The position numbers and the translations under genes were made by a program. Positions 40,090-53,600 of a stretch of DNA of 64,000 nucleotides are shown here, piece after piece; positions within the stretch are counted from its first letter, which is position 1, and each line of letters opens with the position of its first letter. The notes under the pieces were generated by a model, which had not been told where the DNA came from, did not search any database, and saw nothing but the letters and a program-made list of their open reading frames with translations. The stretch lies in assembly GCA_033782935.1 (NCBI GenBank), contig JAWQEG010000129.1, forward strand, positions 935,001 through 999,000, given 5' to 3'. The DNA comes from Petrolisthes cinctipes. Taxonomy: Eukaryota > Arthropoda > Malacostraca > Decapoda > Porcellanidae.

Positions 40090-40870
40090 TACATGCCTAC
40101 TCAGTGCTAGAATATTTTCAAAAAATAGGCCCAAAACATGCTAAAAATCGATATTTTAGGTGCCCAAAGTCGATATCTCAAATTCAGGCCCAAAACACCC
40201 AAAAATTCGATATTTTGGGGTCCTAGAAGCGAACTGTAAGTGTATACTCCGTGTTAGAATATTTTCAAAATACAGGCCCAAAGCATACTGAAAATCGATC
40301 TTTTAGGTGCCCAAAAGTCGATATGTGCATGCATCTTCTGTACCCGTTTATATCTCAAATTCAGGCTCAAAACACCCGAAAAATCGATATTTTTGGGACC
40401 CAGAAGCGTTCTGTGCATGCCTACTCAGTGCTAGAATATTTTCAAAAAATAGGCCCAAAACATGCTAAAAATCGATATTTTAGGTGCCCTAAGTCGATAT
40501 CTCAAATTCAGGCCCAAAACACGCAAAAATTCGATATTTTGGGGTCCCAGAAGCGAACTGTAAGTGTATACTCCGTGTTAGAGTATTTTCAAAATACAGG
40601 CCCAAAACATACTGAAAATCGATCTTTTAGGTGCCCAAAAGTCGATATGTGCATGCATCTTCTGTACCCGTTTATATCTCAAATTCAGGCTCAAAACACC
40701 CGTAAATTCGATATTTTGGGGTCCCAGAAGTGATCTGTACATGCCTATTTAGTGCTAGAATATTTTCAAAATATAGGCCCAATACATGCTAAAAATCGAT
40801 ATTTTAGGTGCCCAAAGTCGATATCTCAAATTCAGGCCCAAAACACCCGAAAATTCGATATTTTGGGGTC
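40090..40870 (+). repeat. 2,112-bp offset block, copy 1
   Basis: Matches 42,202-42,982. Marks: ttttcaaaaaataggccc, tagaagcgaactgtaagtg, gtgttagaatattttcaaaatac near 40,253, ttttgggacccagaagc near 40,391 and cacccgtaaattcg near 40,698. The block contains two of the ctgtaagtgtatactccg units. Confidence 0.85.
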
Positions 40871-42201
40871 CCAGAAGCAAACTGTAAGTGTATACTCCGT
40901 GTTAGAGTATTTTCAAAATACAGGCCCAAAACATACTGAAAATCGATCTTTTAGGTGCCCAAAAGTCGATATGTGCATGCATCTTATGTACCCGTTTATA
41001 TCCTAAATTCAACCTCAAAACTCCCGAAAACTCGATACTTTTGGGTCCCAGAAGCGATCTGTACATGCCTACTCAGTGCTAGAATTTTGTCAAAATATAG
41101 GCTCAAAACATGCTAAAAATCGATATTTTAAGTGTCCAAAGTCGATATGTGCATGCATCATCTGTACCCGTTTATATCTCAAATTCAGGCTCAAAACACC
41201 CGAAAATTCGATATTTTGGGGTTCCAGAAGCGATCTGTACAGTGCTAGAATATTTTTTAAAATATTGGCCCAAAACATGCTAAAAATCGATATTTTAGGT
41301 GCCTAAAGTCGATATCTCAAATTCAGGCCCAAAACACCCATAAATTCGATATTTTGGGGTCCCAAAAGCGATCTCTACATGCCTACTCCGTGTTAGAGTA
41401 TTTTCAATATACAGGCCCAAAACATACTGAAAATCGATCTTTTAGGTGCCCAAAAGTCGATATGTGCATGCATCTTCTGTAAACGTTTATATCTCAAATT
41501 CAGGCTCAAAACACCCGAAAATTCGATATTTTGGGGTCCCAGAAGTGATCTGTACATGCCTATAGAATATTTTCAAAATATAGGCCCAAAACATGCTAAA
41601 AATCGATATTTTAGGTGCCCAAAGTCGATATCTCAATTCTGGCCCAAAACACCCGAAAATTCTATATTTTGGGGTCCCAGAAGCGAACTGTACATGCCTA
41701 CTCCGTGTTAGAATATTTTCAAAATACAGGCCAAAAACATACTGAAAATCGATCTTTTATGTGCCCAAAAGTCGATATGTGCATGCATCTTCTGTACCCG
41801 TTTATATCTCAAATTCAGGCTCCAAACACCGGAAAATTGGATATTTTGGGTCCCAGAAGCGATCTGTACATGCCTACTCAGATGCAGGCCCAAAACATGC
41901 TGAAAATCGATATTTTAGGTGCCCGAAGTCAACATGTTTATGCATCTTCTGCACTCGTTTATATCTCAAATTCAACCTCAAAGCACCCGAAATTTCGATA
42001 ATTTTGGGTCCCAGAAACGATCTGTACAGCCCTACTCCTAGTTAGAATGTTTTTAAGATACAGACCCAAAACATGCTCAAAATCGATATTTTAGGTGCCC
42101 AAAAGTCGATATGTGCATGCATCTTCTGTACCCGTTTATATCTCAAATTCAGGCTCAAAATACCCGAAAATTCGATATTTTTGGGTCCCAGAAGCGATCT
42201 G

Positions 42202-42982
42202 TACGTGCCTACTCAGTGCTAGAATATTTTCAAAAAATAGGCCCAAAACATGCTAAAAATCGATATTTTAGGTGAACAAAGTCGATATCTCAAATTCAGG
42301 CCCAAAACACCCAAAAATTCGATATTTTGGGGTCCTAGAAGCGAACTGTAAGTGTATACTCCGTGTTAGAATATTTTCAAAATACAGGCCCAAAACATAC
42401 TGAAAATCGATCTTTTAGGTGCCCAAAAGTCGATATGTGCATGCATCTTCTGTACCCGTTTATATCTCAAATTCAGGCTCAAAACACCCGAAAAATTGAT
42501 ATTTTTGGGACCCAGAAGCGATCTGTACATGCCTACTCAGTGCTAGAATATTTTCAAAAAATAGGCCCAAAACATGCTAAAAATCGATATTTTAGGTGCC
42601 CAAAGTCGATATCTCAAATTCAGGCCCAAAACACCCAAAAATTCGATATTTTGGGGTCCCAGAAGCGAACTGTAAGTGTATACTCCGTGTTAGAGTATTT
42701 TCAAAATACAGGCCCAAAACATACTGAAAATCGATCTTTTAGGTGCCCAAAAGTCGATATGTGCATGCATCTTCTGTACCCTTTTATATCTCAAATTCAG
42801 GCTCAAAACACCCGTAAATTCGATATTTTGGGGTCCCAGAAGTGATCTGTACATGCCTACTTAGTGCTAGAATATTTTCAAAATATAGGCCCAAAACATG
42901 CTAAAAATCGATATTTTAGGTGCCCAAAGTCGATATCTCAAATTCAGGCCCAAAACACCCGAAAATTCGATATTTTGGGGTC
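42202..42982 (+). repeat. 2,112-bp offset block, copy 2
   Basis: Copy of 40,090-40,870 with few changes (aaaaattgatat for aaaaatcgatat near 42,491; acccttttatatc near 42,778). An X-Y cassette lies between the two copies at 41,880. Confidence 0.85.
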
Positions 42983-43363
42983 CCAGAAGCGAACTGTACA
43001 TGCCTACTCCGTGTTAGAGTATTTTCAAAATACAGGCCCAAAACATACTGAAAATCGATCTTTTAGGTGCCCAAAAGTCGAGTTTTGCATGCATCTTCTG
43101 TACCCGTTTATATCCCAAATTCAACCTCAAAACACCCGAAAATTCGATATTTTTGGGTCCCAGAAGCGATCTGTAAATGCCTACTCAGTGCTACAATTTT
43201 TTCAAAAAATAGGCTCAAAACATGCTAAAAATCGATATTTGAAGTGTCCAAAGTCGATATGTGCATGCATCATCTGTACCCGTTTATATCTCAAATTCAG
43301 GCTAAAAACACCCGAAAATTCGATATTTTGGAGTCCCAGAAGTAATCTGTACATGCTTACTTA

Positions 43364-43510
43364 GTGCTAGAATATTTTCAAAATATAGGCCCAAAACATG
43401 CTAAAAATCGATATTTTAGGTGCCAAAAGTCGATATCTCAAATTCAGGCCCAAAACACCCGAAAATTCGATATTTTGGGGTCCCAGAAGCGAACTGTGCA
43501 TGCCTACTCC
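43364..43510 (+). repeat. Representative short monomer S (147 bp)
   Basis: Measured from gtgctag at 43,364 to gtgttag at 43,511. It differs from the full unit by loss of 29 bp in half A: the segment from gtgcatgcatc through cgtttatat is missing, so gtcgatat is joined directly to ctcaaattc. The tetranucleotide atat sits at both ends of the missing segment in full monomers, as expected for slippage or microhomology deletion. The same deletion occurs hundreds of times in both arms, so it arose once and spread with the higher-order unit. Confidence 0.92.
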
Positions 43511-45984
43511 GTGTTAGAGTATTTTCAAAATACAGGCCCAAAACATACTGAAAATCGATCTTTTAGGTGCCCAAAAGTCGATATGTGCATGCATCTTCTT
43601 TACCCGTTTATATCTCAAATTCAGGCTCAAAACACCCGAAAATTCGATATTTTGGGGTCCCAGAAGTGATCTGTACATGCCTACTTAGTGCTAGAATATT
43701 TTCAAAATATAGGCCCAAAACATGCTAAAAATCGATATTTTAGGTGCCCAAAGTCGATATATGCATGCATCATCTGTACCCGTTTTTATCTCAAGCTCAG
43801 GCTCAAAACACCCGAAAATTCGATATTTTGGGGTCCCAGAAGTGATCGTTACATGCCTACTCAGTGCTAGAATGTTTTTATAATATAGGCTCAAAACATG
43901 CTAAAAATCGATATTTTAAGTGTCCAAAGTCGATATGTGCATGCATCATCTGTACCCGTTTATATCTGAAATTCAGGGTCAAAACACCCGAAAATTCGAT
44001 AGTTTGGGGTCCCAGAAGTAATCTGTACATGCTTACTTAGTGCTAGAATATTTTCAAAATATAGGCCCAAAACATGCTAAAAATCAAATTTTTAGGTGCC
44101 CAAAGTCGATATCTCAAATTCAGGCCCAAAACACCCAAAAATTCGATATTTTGGGGTCCCAGAAGCGATCTGTACATCCCTACTCCTAGTTAGAGTATTT
44201 TCAAAATACAGGCCCAAAACATACTGAAAATCGATGTTTTAGGTGCCCAAAAGTCGATATGTGCATGCATCATCTGTAACCGTTTATATCTCAAATTCAG
44301 GCTCAAAACAACCGAAAATTCGATATTTTGGGGTCCCAGAAGGAATCTGTACATGCTTACTGAGTGCTCGAATATTTTCAAAATATAGGCCCAAAACATG
44401 CTAAAAATCGATATTTTAGGTGCCTAAAGTCGATATCTCAAATTCAGGCCCAAAACACCCGAAAATTCGATATTTTGGGGTGCCAGAAGCGAACTGTACA
44501 TGCCTACTCCGTGTTAGAGTATTTTCAAAATACAGGCCCAAAACATACTGAAAATCGATCTTTTAGATGCCCAAAAGTCGATATGTGCATGCATCTTCTG
44601 TACCCGTTTATATCCCAAATTCAACCTCAAAACACCCGAAAATTAGATACTTTTGGGTTCCAGAAGCGTTCTGTACATGCCTACTCAGTGCTAGAATTTT
44701 TTCAAAATATAGGTTCAAAACATGCTAAAAATCGATATTTTAAGTGTCCAAAGTCGATATGTGCTTGCATCATCTGTACCCGTTTATATCTCAAATTCAG
44801 GCTCAAAACACCTGAAAATTCGATATTTTGGGGTCCCAGAAGCGATCTGTAGAGTGCTAGAATATTTTCAAAATATAGGCCCAAAACATGCTAAAAATCG
44901 ACATTTTAGGTGCCCAAAGTCAATATCTCAAATTCAGGCCCAAAACACCCAAAAATTCGTTATTTTGGGGACCCAGAAGTGATCTGTAGATGCCTACTTA
45001 GTGCTAGAATATTTTCAAAATATAGGCCCAAAACATGCTAAAAATCGATATTTTAGGTTCCCAAAATCGATATCTCAATTCAGGCCCAAAACACCCAAAA
45101 ATTCGATATTTTGGGGTCCCACAAGCGAACTGTAAGTGTAAACTTCGTGTTAGAGTATTTTCAAAATACAGGCCCAAAACATACTGAAAATCGATCTTTT
45201 AGGTGCCCAAAAGTCGATATGTGCATGCATCTTCTGTACCCGTTTATATCTCAAATTCAGGCTCAAAACAACCGAAAATTCGATATTTTGGGGTCCCAGA
45301 AGTGATCTGTACATGCCTACTTAGTGCTAGAATATTTTCAAAATATAGGCCCAAAACATGCTAAAAATCGATATTTTAGGTGCCCAAAGTCGATATCTCA
45401 AATTCAGGCCCAAAACACCCGAAAATTCGATATTTTGGTGTCCCAGAAGCGAACTGTACAAGCCTACTCCGTGTTAGAGTATTTTCAAAATACAGGCCCA
45501 AAACATACTGAAAATCGATCTTTTATGTGCCCAAAAGTCGATATGTGCATGCATCTTCTGTACCCGTTTATATCCCAAATTCAACCTCAAAACACCCGAG
45601 AATTCGATATTTTTGGGTCCCAGAAGCGATCTGTAAATGCCTACGCAGTGCTACAATTTTTTCGAAATATAGGCTCAAAACATGCTAAAAATCGATATTT
45701 TAAGTGTCCAAAGTCGATATGTGCATGCATCATCTGTACCCGTTTATATCTCAAATTCAGGGTCAAAACACCCAAAAATTCGTTATTTTGGGGTCCCAGA
45801 AGCGATCTGTACAGTGCTAGAATATTTTCAAAATATAGGCACAAAACATGCTAAAAATCGATATTTTAGGTGCCCAAAGTCGATATCTCAATTCAGGCCC
45901 AAAACACCCGAAAAATTCGATATTTTGGGGTCCCAGAAGCGAACTGTACATGCCTACTCCGTGTTAGAGTATTTTTAAAATACA

Positions 45985-46320
45985 GGCCCAAAACATACTG
46001 AAAATCGATCTTTTAGGTGCCCAAAAGTCGATATGTGCATGCATCTTCTGTACCCGTTTATATCTCAAATTCAGGCTCCAAACACCCGAAAATTCGATAT
46101 TTTGGGGTCCCAGAAGCGATCTGTACATGCCTACTCAGATGCAGGCCCAAAACATGCTGAAAATCGATATTTTAGGTGCCCAAAGTCAACATGTTTATTC
46201 ATCTTCTGCACTCGTTTATATCTCAAATTCAACCTCAAAGCACCCGAAATTTCGATAATTTTGGGTCCCAAAAGCGATCTGTACATCCCTACTCCTAGTT
46301 AGAATCTTTTCAAGATACAG
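45985..46320 (+). repeat. X-Y variant cassette, representative copy
   Basis: X is a 159-bp monomer (45,985-46,143) whose half B is only 70 bp: after cctactc the usual 25-base tail is replaced by agatgca. The following unit, Y, has gtcaacatgtttatgcatc, ctgcactcg, caaagcacccg, cgataattttggg and then catccctactcctagttag with caagatacagaccc. X and Y travel together. Other plus-arm copies have the agatgca mark near 22,321, 24,822, 26,941, 34,734 (agatgaa), 41,880, 50,791 and 54,941. Intervals between copies range from about 2.1 to 7.8 kb, so there is no fixed long period. Confidence 0.85.
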
Positions 46321-46617
46321 ACCCAAAACATGCTCAAAATCGATATTTTAGGTGCCCAAAAGTCGATATGTGCATGCATCTTCTGTACCCGTTTATATCT
46401 CAAATTCAGGCTCAAAACACCCGAAAATTCGATATTTTTGGGTCCCAGAAGCGTTCTGTACATGCCTACTCAGTGCTAGAATATTTTCAAAATATAGGCC
46501 CAAAACATGCTAAAAATCGATATTTTAGGTACCCAAAGTCGATATCTCAAATTCAGGCCCAAAACACCCCAAAATTCGATATTTTGGGGTCCCAGAAGCG
46601 AACTGTAAGTGTATACT

Positions 46618-47455
46618 CCGTGTTAGAGTATTTTCAAAATACAGGCCCAAAACATACTGAAAATCGATCTTTTAGGTGCCCAAAAGTCGATATGTGCATT
46701 AATCTTCTGTACCCGTTTATATCTCAAATTCATGCTCAAAACACCCGAAAATTCGATATTTTGGGGTCCCAGAAGTGATCTGTACATGCCTACATAGTGC
46801 TAGAATATTTTCAAAATATAGGCCCAAAACATGCTAAAAATCGATATTTTAAGTGCCCAAAGTCGATATCTCAAATTCAGGCCCAAAACACCCAAAAATT
46901 CGATATTTTGGGGTCCCAAAAGCGATCTGTACATGCCTACTCCGTGTTAGAGTATTTTCAAAATTCAGGCCCAAAACATACTGAAAATCGATCTTTTAGG
47001 TGCCCAAAAGTCGATATGTGCATGCATCTTCTGTACCCGTTTATATCTCAAATTCATGCTCAAAACACCCGAAAATTCGATATTTTTGGGTCCCAGAAGT
47101 GATCTGTACATGCCTACTTAGTGCTAGAATATTTTCAAAATATAGGCCCAAAACATGCTAAAAATCGATATTTTAGGTGCCCAAAGTCGATATCTCAAAT
47201 TTAGGCCCAAAACACCCGAAAATTCGATATTTTGGTGTCCCAGAAGCGAACTTTACATGCCTACTCCGTGTTAGAGTATTTTCAAAATACAGGCCCAAAA
47301 CATACTGAAAATCGATCTTTCAGGTGCCCAAAAGTCGATATGTGCATGCATTTTCTGTACCCGTTTATATCCCAAATTCAACCTCAAAACACCCGAAAAT
47401 TCGATATTTTTGGATCCCAGAAGCGATCTGTAAATGCCTACTCAGTGCTACAATT
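46618..47455 (+). repeat. 2,669-bp offset block, copy 1
   Basis: Shares with 49,287-50,124: caaattcatgctcaaaac (twice), ttaagtgcccaaagtcg near 46,849, gatattttggtgtccc near 47,227, gaactttacatgcc near 47,248, atctttcaggt near 47,315 and ttttggatcccagaagc near 47,407. Confidence 0.86.
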
Positions 47456-48429
47456 TTTTCAAAATATAGGCTCAAAACATGCTAATAATCGATATTTTAA
47501 GTGTCCACAGTCGATATGTGCATGCATCATCTGTACCCGTTTATATCTCAAATTCAGGCTCAAAACACCCGAAAAATCGATATTTTGGAATCCCAGAAGC
47601 GATCTGTACAGTGCTAGAATATTTTCAAAATATAGGCCCAAAACATGCTAAAAATCGATATTTTAGGTGCCCAAAGTCGATATCTCAAATTCAGGCCCAA
47701 AACACCCGAAAATTCGATATTTTGGGGTCCCAGAAGCGAACTGTACATGCCTACTCCATGTTAGAGTATTTTCAAAAGACAGGCCCAAAACATACTGAAA
47801 ATCGATCGTTTAGGTGCCCAAAAGTCGATATGTGCATGCATCTTCTGTACCCGTTTATATCCCAAATTCAACCTCAAAACACCCGAAAATTCGATATTTT
47901 GGGGTCCCAGAAGCGATCTGTAAATGCCTACTCAGTGTTACAATTTTTTCAAAATATAGGCTCAAAATATGCTAAAAATCGATATTTTAAGTTTCCAAAG
48001 ACGATATGTGCATGCATCTTCTGTACTCGTTTATATCTCAAATTCAGGCTCAAAACACCAGAAAATACAATATTTTGGGGTCCCAGAAGCAATCTGTACA
48101 TGCCTACTCAGTGCTAGAATATTTTCAAAATATAGGCTAAAAACATGCTAAAAATCGATATTTTAGGTGCCAAAAAGTCGATATCTCAAATTCAGTCCCA
48201 AAACACCCGAAACTTCGATATTTAGGGGTTCCAGAAGCGATCTGTACATGCCTACTCCGTGTTAGAGTATTTTCAAATTTCAGGCCAAAAACATACTGAA
48301 AATCGATCTTTTAGGTGCCCAAAAGTCGATATGTGCATTCATCATCTGTACCCGTTTATATCTCAAATTCTGGCCATAAACACCCGAAAATTCGATATTT
48401 TGGGGTCCCAGTAGCGATTTGTACATGCC
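47456..48429 (+). repeat. Diverged monomers upstream of the dimer run
   Basis: Trimer-like units with more private changes than neighbours: tccacagtcgatatg near 47,507, atcgatcgtttagg near 47,800, aagttccaaagacg near 47,989, cagaaaatacaatattt near 48,060 and aattctggccataaac near 48,366. No other content was seen. Confidence 0.7.
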
Positions 48430-49136
48430 TACTACGTGTTAGAGTATTTTCAAAATTCAGGCCCAAAACATGCTGAAAATCGATATTTTTGGTGCCCAAA
48501 GTCAATATGTGTATGCATCTTCTATACTCGTTTATATCTCAAATTCCGGCTCAAAACACCCGAAAATTCGATATTTTGGGGTCCCAGAAGCGATCTGTAC
48601 ATGCCTACTCAGTGCTAGAATGTTTTCAAAATATAGGCTCAAAACATGCTCAAAATCGATATTTTAGGTGCCCAAAAGTCGATATGTGCATGCATCTTCT
48701 GTACTCGTTTATATCTCAAATTCAGGCTCAAAACACCAGAAAATTCGATATATTGGGGTCCCAGAAGCGATCTGTACATGCCTATTCCGTGTTAGAGTAT
48801 TTTCAAAATTCAGGCCCAAAACATGCTGAAAATCGATATTTTTGGTGACCAAAGTCAATATGTGTATGCATCTTCTATACTCGTTTATATCTCAAATTCA
48901 GGCTCAAAACACCCGAAAATTCGATATTTTGGGGTCACAGAAGCGATCTGTACATGCCTACTTAGTGCTAGAATGTTTTCTAAATATAGGCTCAAAACAT
49001 GCTCAAAATCGATATTTTAGGTGCCCAAAAGTCGATATGTGCATGCATCTTCTGTACTCGTTTATATCTCAAATTCAGGCTCAAAACACCCGAAAATTCT
49101 ATATTTTGGGGTCTGAGAAGCGATCTGTACATGCCT
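48430..49136 (+). repeat. 353-bp full-monomer dimer, two copies
   Basis: Two consecutive periods of 353 bp (176+177) without an S unit. The marks cgatatttttggtg, gtcaatatgtgtatgc and ttctatactcg occur at about 48,480-48,530 and again at 48,833-48,883. This is the only place in the plus arm where I see a run of five or so full-length monomers with no 147-bp unit, next to a region where the usual cccgt is often ctcgt. Confidence 0.78.
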
Positions 49137-49286
49137 ACTCAGTGCTAGAATATTTTCAAAATATAGGCTCAAAACATGCTAAAAATCGATATTTTAGGTG
49201 CGTAAAGGCGATATCTCAAATTAAGGCCCAAAACACCCGAAAATTCGATATTTAGGGGTCCCAGAAGCGATCTGTACATGCCTACT

Positions 49287-50124
49287 CCGTGTTAGAGTAT
49301 TTTCAAAATACAGGCCCAAAACATACTGAAAATCGATCTTTTAGGTGCCCAAAAGTCGATATGTGCATTCATCTTCTGTACCCGTTTATATCTCAAATTC
49401 ATGCTCAAAACACCCGAAAATTCGATATTTTGGGGTCCCAGAAGTGATCTGTACATGCCTACTTAGTGCTAGAATATTTTCAAAATATAGGCCCAAAACA
49501 TGCTAAAAATCGATATTTTAAGTGCCCAAAGTCGATATCTCAAATTCAGGCCCAAAACACCCAAAAATTCGATATTTTGGGGTCCCAAAAGCGATCTGTA
49601 CATGCCTACTCCGTGTTAGAGTATTTTCAAAATACAGGCCCAAAACATACTGAAAATCGATCTTTTAGGTGCCCAAAAGTCGATATGTGCATGCATCTTC
49701 TGTACCCGTTTATATCTCAAATTCATGCTCAAAACACCCGAAAATTCAATATTTTTGGGTCCCAGAAGTGATCTGTACATGCCTACTTAGTGCTAGAATA
49801 TTTTCAAAATATAGGCCCAAAACATGCTAAAAATCGATATTTTAGGTGCCCAAAGTCGATATCTCAAATTTAGGCCCAAAACACCCGAAAATTCGATATT
49901 TTGGTGTCCCAGAAGCGAACTTTACATGCCTACTCCGTGTTAGAGTATTTTCAAAATACAGGCCCAAAACATACTGAAAATCGATCTTTCAGGTTCCCAA
50001 AAGTCGATATGTGCATGCATTTTCTGTACCCGTTTATATCCCAAATTCAACCTCAAAACACCCGAAAATTCGATATTTTTGGATCCCAGAAGCTATCTGT
50101 AAATGCCTACTCAGTGCTACAATT
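49287..50124 (+). repeat. 2,669-bp offset block, copy 2
   Basis: Copy of 46,618-47,455, ending in the homopolymer stretch aatttttaaaaaaaatat at about 50,124, where sequence from the 30-kb block takes over. Confidence 0.86.
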
Positions 50125-50698
50125 TTTAAAAAAAATATAGGCTCAAAACATGCTAAAAATCGATATTTTAAGTGTCCAAAGTCGATATGTGCATGCATCA
50201 TCTGTACCCGTTTATATCTCAAATTCAGGCTCAAAACACCCGAAAATTTGATATTATTGGGTCCCAGAAGTGATCTGTACATGCCTACTCAGTGCTAGAA
50301 TGTTTTCAAAATATAGGCTCAAAACATGTTAAAAATCGATATTTTAAGTGTCCAAAGTCAATATGTGCATGCATCATCTGTACCCGTTTATATCTCAAAT
50401 TCAGGCTCAAAACACCCGAAAATTCGATATTTTGGGGTCCCAGAAGTAATCTGTACATGCTTACTTAGTGCTAGAATATTTTCAAAATATAGGCCCAAAA
50501 TATGCTAAAAATCGATATTTTAGGTGCCCAAAGTCGATATCTCAAATTCAGGCCCAAAACACCCGAATATTGAATATTTTGGGGTCCCAGAAGCGAACTG
50601 TACATGCCTACTCCGTGTTAGAGTATTTTCAAAATACAGGCCCAAAACATACTGAAAATCGATCTTTTAGGTGCCCAAAAGTCGATATGTGCATGCAT
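50097..50698 (+). repeat. 20,043-bp offset block, copy 2
   Basis: Near-identical to 30,054-30,655 but flanked by different neighbours. On the left it runs straight out of the second copy of the 2,669-bp block. On the right it passes into an X-Y cassette. This position is therefore a composite of two sources. Confidence 0.88.
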
Positions 50699-53600
50699 CA
50701 TCTGTACCCGTTTATATCTCAAATTCAGGCTCCAAACACCGGAAAATTCGATAATTTGGGGTCCCAGAAGCGATCTGTACATGCCTACTCAGATGCAGGC
50801 CCAAAACATGCTGAACATCGATATTTTAGGTGCCCAAAGTCAACATGTTTATGCATCTTCTGCACTCGTTTATATCTCAAATTCAACCTTAAAACACCCG
50901 AAATTTCGATAATTTTGGGTCCCAGAAGCGATCTGTACATCCCTACTCCTAGTTAGAATGTTTTCAAGATACAGACCCAAAACATGCTCAAAATCGATAT
51001 TTTAGGTGCCCAAAAGTCGATATGTGCATGCATCTTCTGTACCCGTTTATATTTCAAATTCAGGCTCAAAACACCCGAAAATTCGATATTTTGAGGTCCC
51101 AGAAGCGAACTGTGCATGCCTACTCCGTGTTAGAGTATTTTCAAAATACAGGCCCAAAACATACTGAAAATCGATCTTTTAGGTGCCCAAAAGTCGATAT
51201 GTGCTTGCATCTTCTGTACCCGTTTATATCTCAAATTCAGGCTCAAAACACCCGAAAATTCGATATTTTGGGGTCCCAGAAGCGATCTGTACAGTGCTAG
51301 AATATTTTCAAAATATAGGCCCAAAACATGCTAAAAATCGATATTTTAAGTGCCCAAAGTCGATATCTCAAATTCAGGCCCAAAACACCCAAAAATTCGA
51401 TATTTTGGGGTCCCAGAAGCGATCTGTACATGCCTACTCCGTGTTAGAGTATTTTCAATATACAGTCCCAAAACATACTGAAAATCGATCTTTTAGGTGC
51501 CCAAAAATCGATATGTGCATGCATCTTCTGTACCCGTTTATATCTCAAATTCAGGCTCAAAACACCCGAAAATTCGATATTTTGGGGTCCCAGAAGTGAT
51601 CTGTACATGCCTACTTAGTGCTAGAATATTTTCAAAATATAGGCCCAAAACATGCTAAAAATCGATATTTTAGGTGCCCAAAGTCGATATCTCAAATTCA
51701 GGCCCAAAACACCCGAAAATTCGATATTTTGGGGTCCAAGAAGCGAATTGTACATGCTTACTCCGTGTTAGAGTATTTTCAAAATACAGGCCCAAAACAA
51801 ACTAAAAATCGATCTTTTAGGTGCCCAAAAGTCGATATGTGCATGCATCTACTGTACCTGTTTATATCCCAAATTCAACCTCAAAAAACCCGAAAATTCG
51901 ATATTTTTGGGTCCCAGAAGCGATCTGTACATGCCTACTCAGTGCTACAATTTTTTCAAAATATAGGCTCAAAACACGCTAAAAATCGATATTTTAAGTG
52001 TCCAAAGTAGATAAGTGCATGCATCATCTGTACCCGTTTATATCTCAAATGCTGGCTCAAAACACCCCAAAATTCAATATTTTGGGGTCCCAGAAGTGAT
52101 CTGTACATGCCTACTCAGTGCTAGAATATTTTCTACATATAGGGTCAAAACATGCTAAAAATCGATATTTTAAGTGTCCAAAGTCGATATGTGCATGCAT
52201 CATCTGTACCCGTTTATATCTCAAATTCAGGCTCAAAACAATCGAAAATTCGATATTTTGGGGTCCCAGAAGTAATCTCTACATGCTTAATTAGTGCTAG
52301 AATATTTTAAAAATATAGGCCCAAAACATGCTAAAAATCGATATTTTAGGTGCCCAAAGTCGATATCTCAAATTCAGGCACAAAACACCCGAAAATTCGA
52401 TATTTTGGGGTTCCAGAAGCGAACTGTACATGCCTACTCCGTGTTAGAGTATTTTCAATATACAGGCCCAAAACATACTGAAAATCGATCTTTTAGGTGC
52501 CCAAAAGTCGATATCTGCATGCATCTTCTGTACCCGTTTATATCTCAAATTCAGGCTCAAAACACCCGAAAATTCGATATTTTGGGGTCCCAGAAGTAAT
52601 CTGTACATGCTTACTTAGTGCTAGAATATTTTCAAAATATAGGCCCAAAACATGCTAAAAATCGATATTTTAGGTGCCAAAAGTCAATACCTCAAATTCA
52701 GGCCCAAAACACCCGAAAATTCGATATTTTGTGGTCCCAGAAGCGAACTGTACATGCCTACTCCGTGTTAGAGTATTTTCAAAATACAGGCCCAAAACAT
52801 ACTGAAAATCGATCTTTTAGGAGCCCTAAAGTCGATATGTGCATGCATCTTCTGTACACGTTTATATCCCAAATTCAATCTCAAAACACCCGAAAATTCG
52901 ATACTTTTGGGTCTCAGAAGCGATCTGTACATGCCTACTCAGTGCTAGAATTTTTTCAAAATATAGGCTCAAAACATGCTAAAAATCGATATTTTAAGTG
53001 TCCAAAGTCGATATGTGCATGCATCATCTGTACCCGTTTATATCTCAAATTCAGGCTCAAAACACCCGATAATTCGATATTTTGGGGTCCCAGAAGCGAT
53101 CTGTACATGCCTACTCAGTGCTAGAATATTTTCAAAATATAGGCCCAAAACATGCTAAAAATCGATATTTTAGGTGCCCAAAGTCGATAACTCAAATTCA
53201 CTCCTAAAACACCCGAAAATTCGATATTTTGGGGTCCCAGAAGCGAACTTTACATGCCTACTCAGTGTTAGTGTATTTTCAAAATACAGGCCCAAAACAT
53301 ATTGAAAATCGATCTTTTAGGTGCCCTAAAGTCGATATGTGCATGCATCTTCTGTACCCGTTTATATCTCAAATTCAGGCTCAAAATACCCGAAAATTCG
53401 ATATTTTTGGGTCCCAGAAGCGATCTGTACATACCTACTCAGTGCTAGAATATTTTCAAAATATAGGCCCAAAACATGCTAAAAATCGATATTTTAGGTG
53501 CCCAAAGTCGATATCTCAAATACAGGCCCAAAACACCCAAAAATTCGAAATTTTGGGGTCCCAGAAGCGAACTGTAAGTGTATACTCCGTGTTAGAGTAT

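Larger units (their letters stand above)
42983..46617 (+). repeat. Ordinary plus-arm monomers with a hybrid at 44,166
   Basis: Mostly S-L2-L1 trimers and one X-Y cassette (46,137). Near 44,166-44,215 a unit begins with the Y mark catccctactcctagttag but continues as L2 (agtattttcaaaatacagg), an exchange product. A unit near 43,750 has gtttttatctcaagctcagg. No other content was seen. Confidence 0.75.

Noticed and set aside
43364..43510. 147-bp S unit as a nucleosome-core-sized element
   Set aside because: The match to 147 bp is most simply the arithmetic result of a 29-bp deletion from 176. Nothing in the sequence ties it to histone binding.
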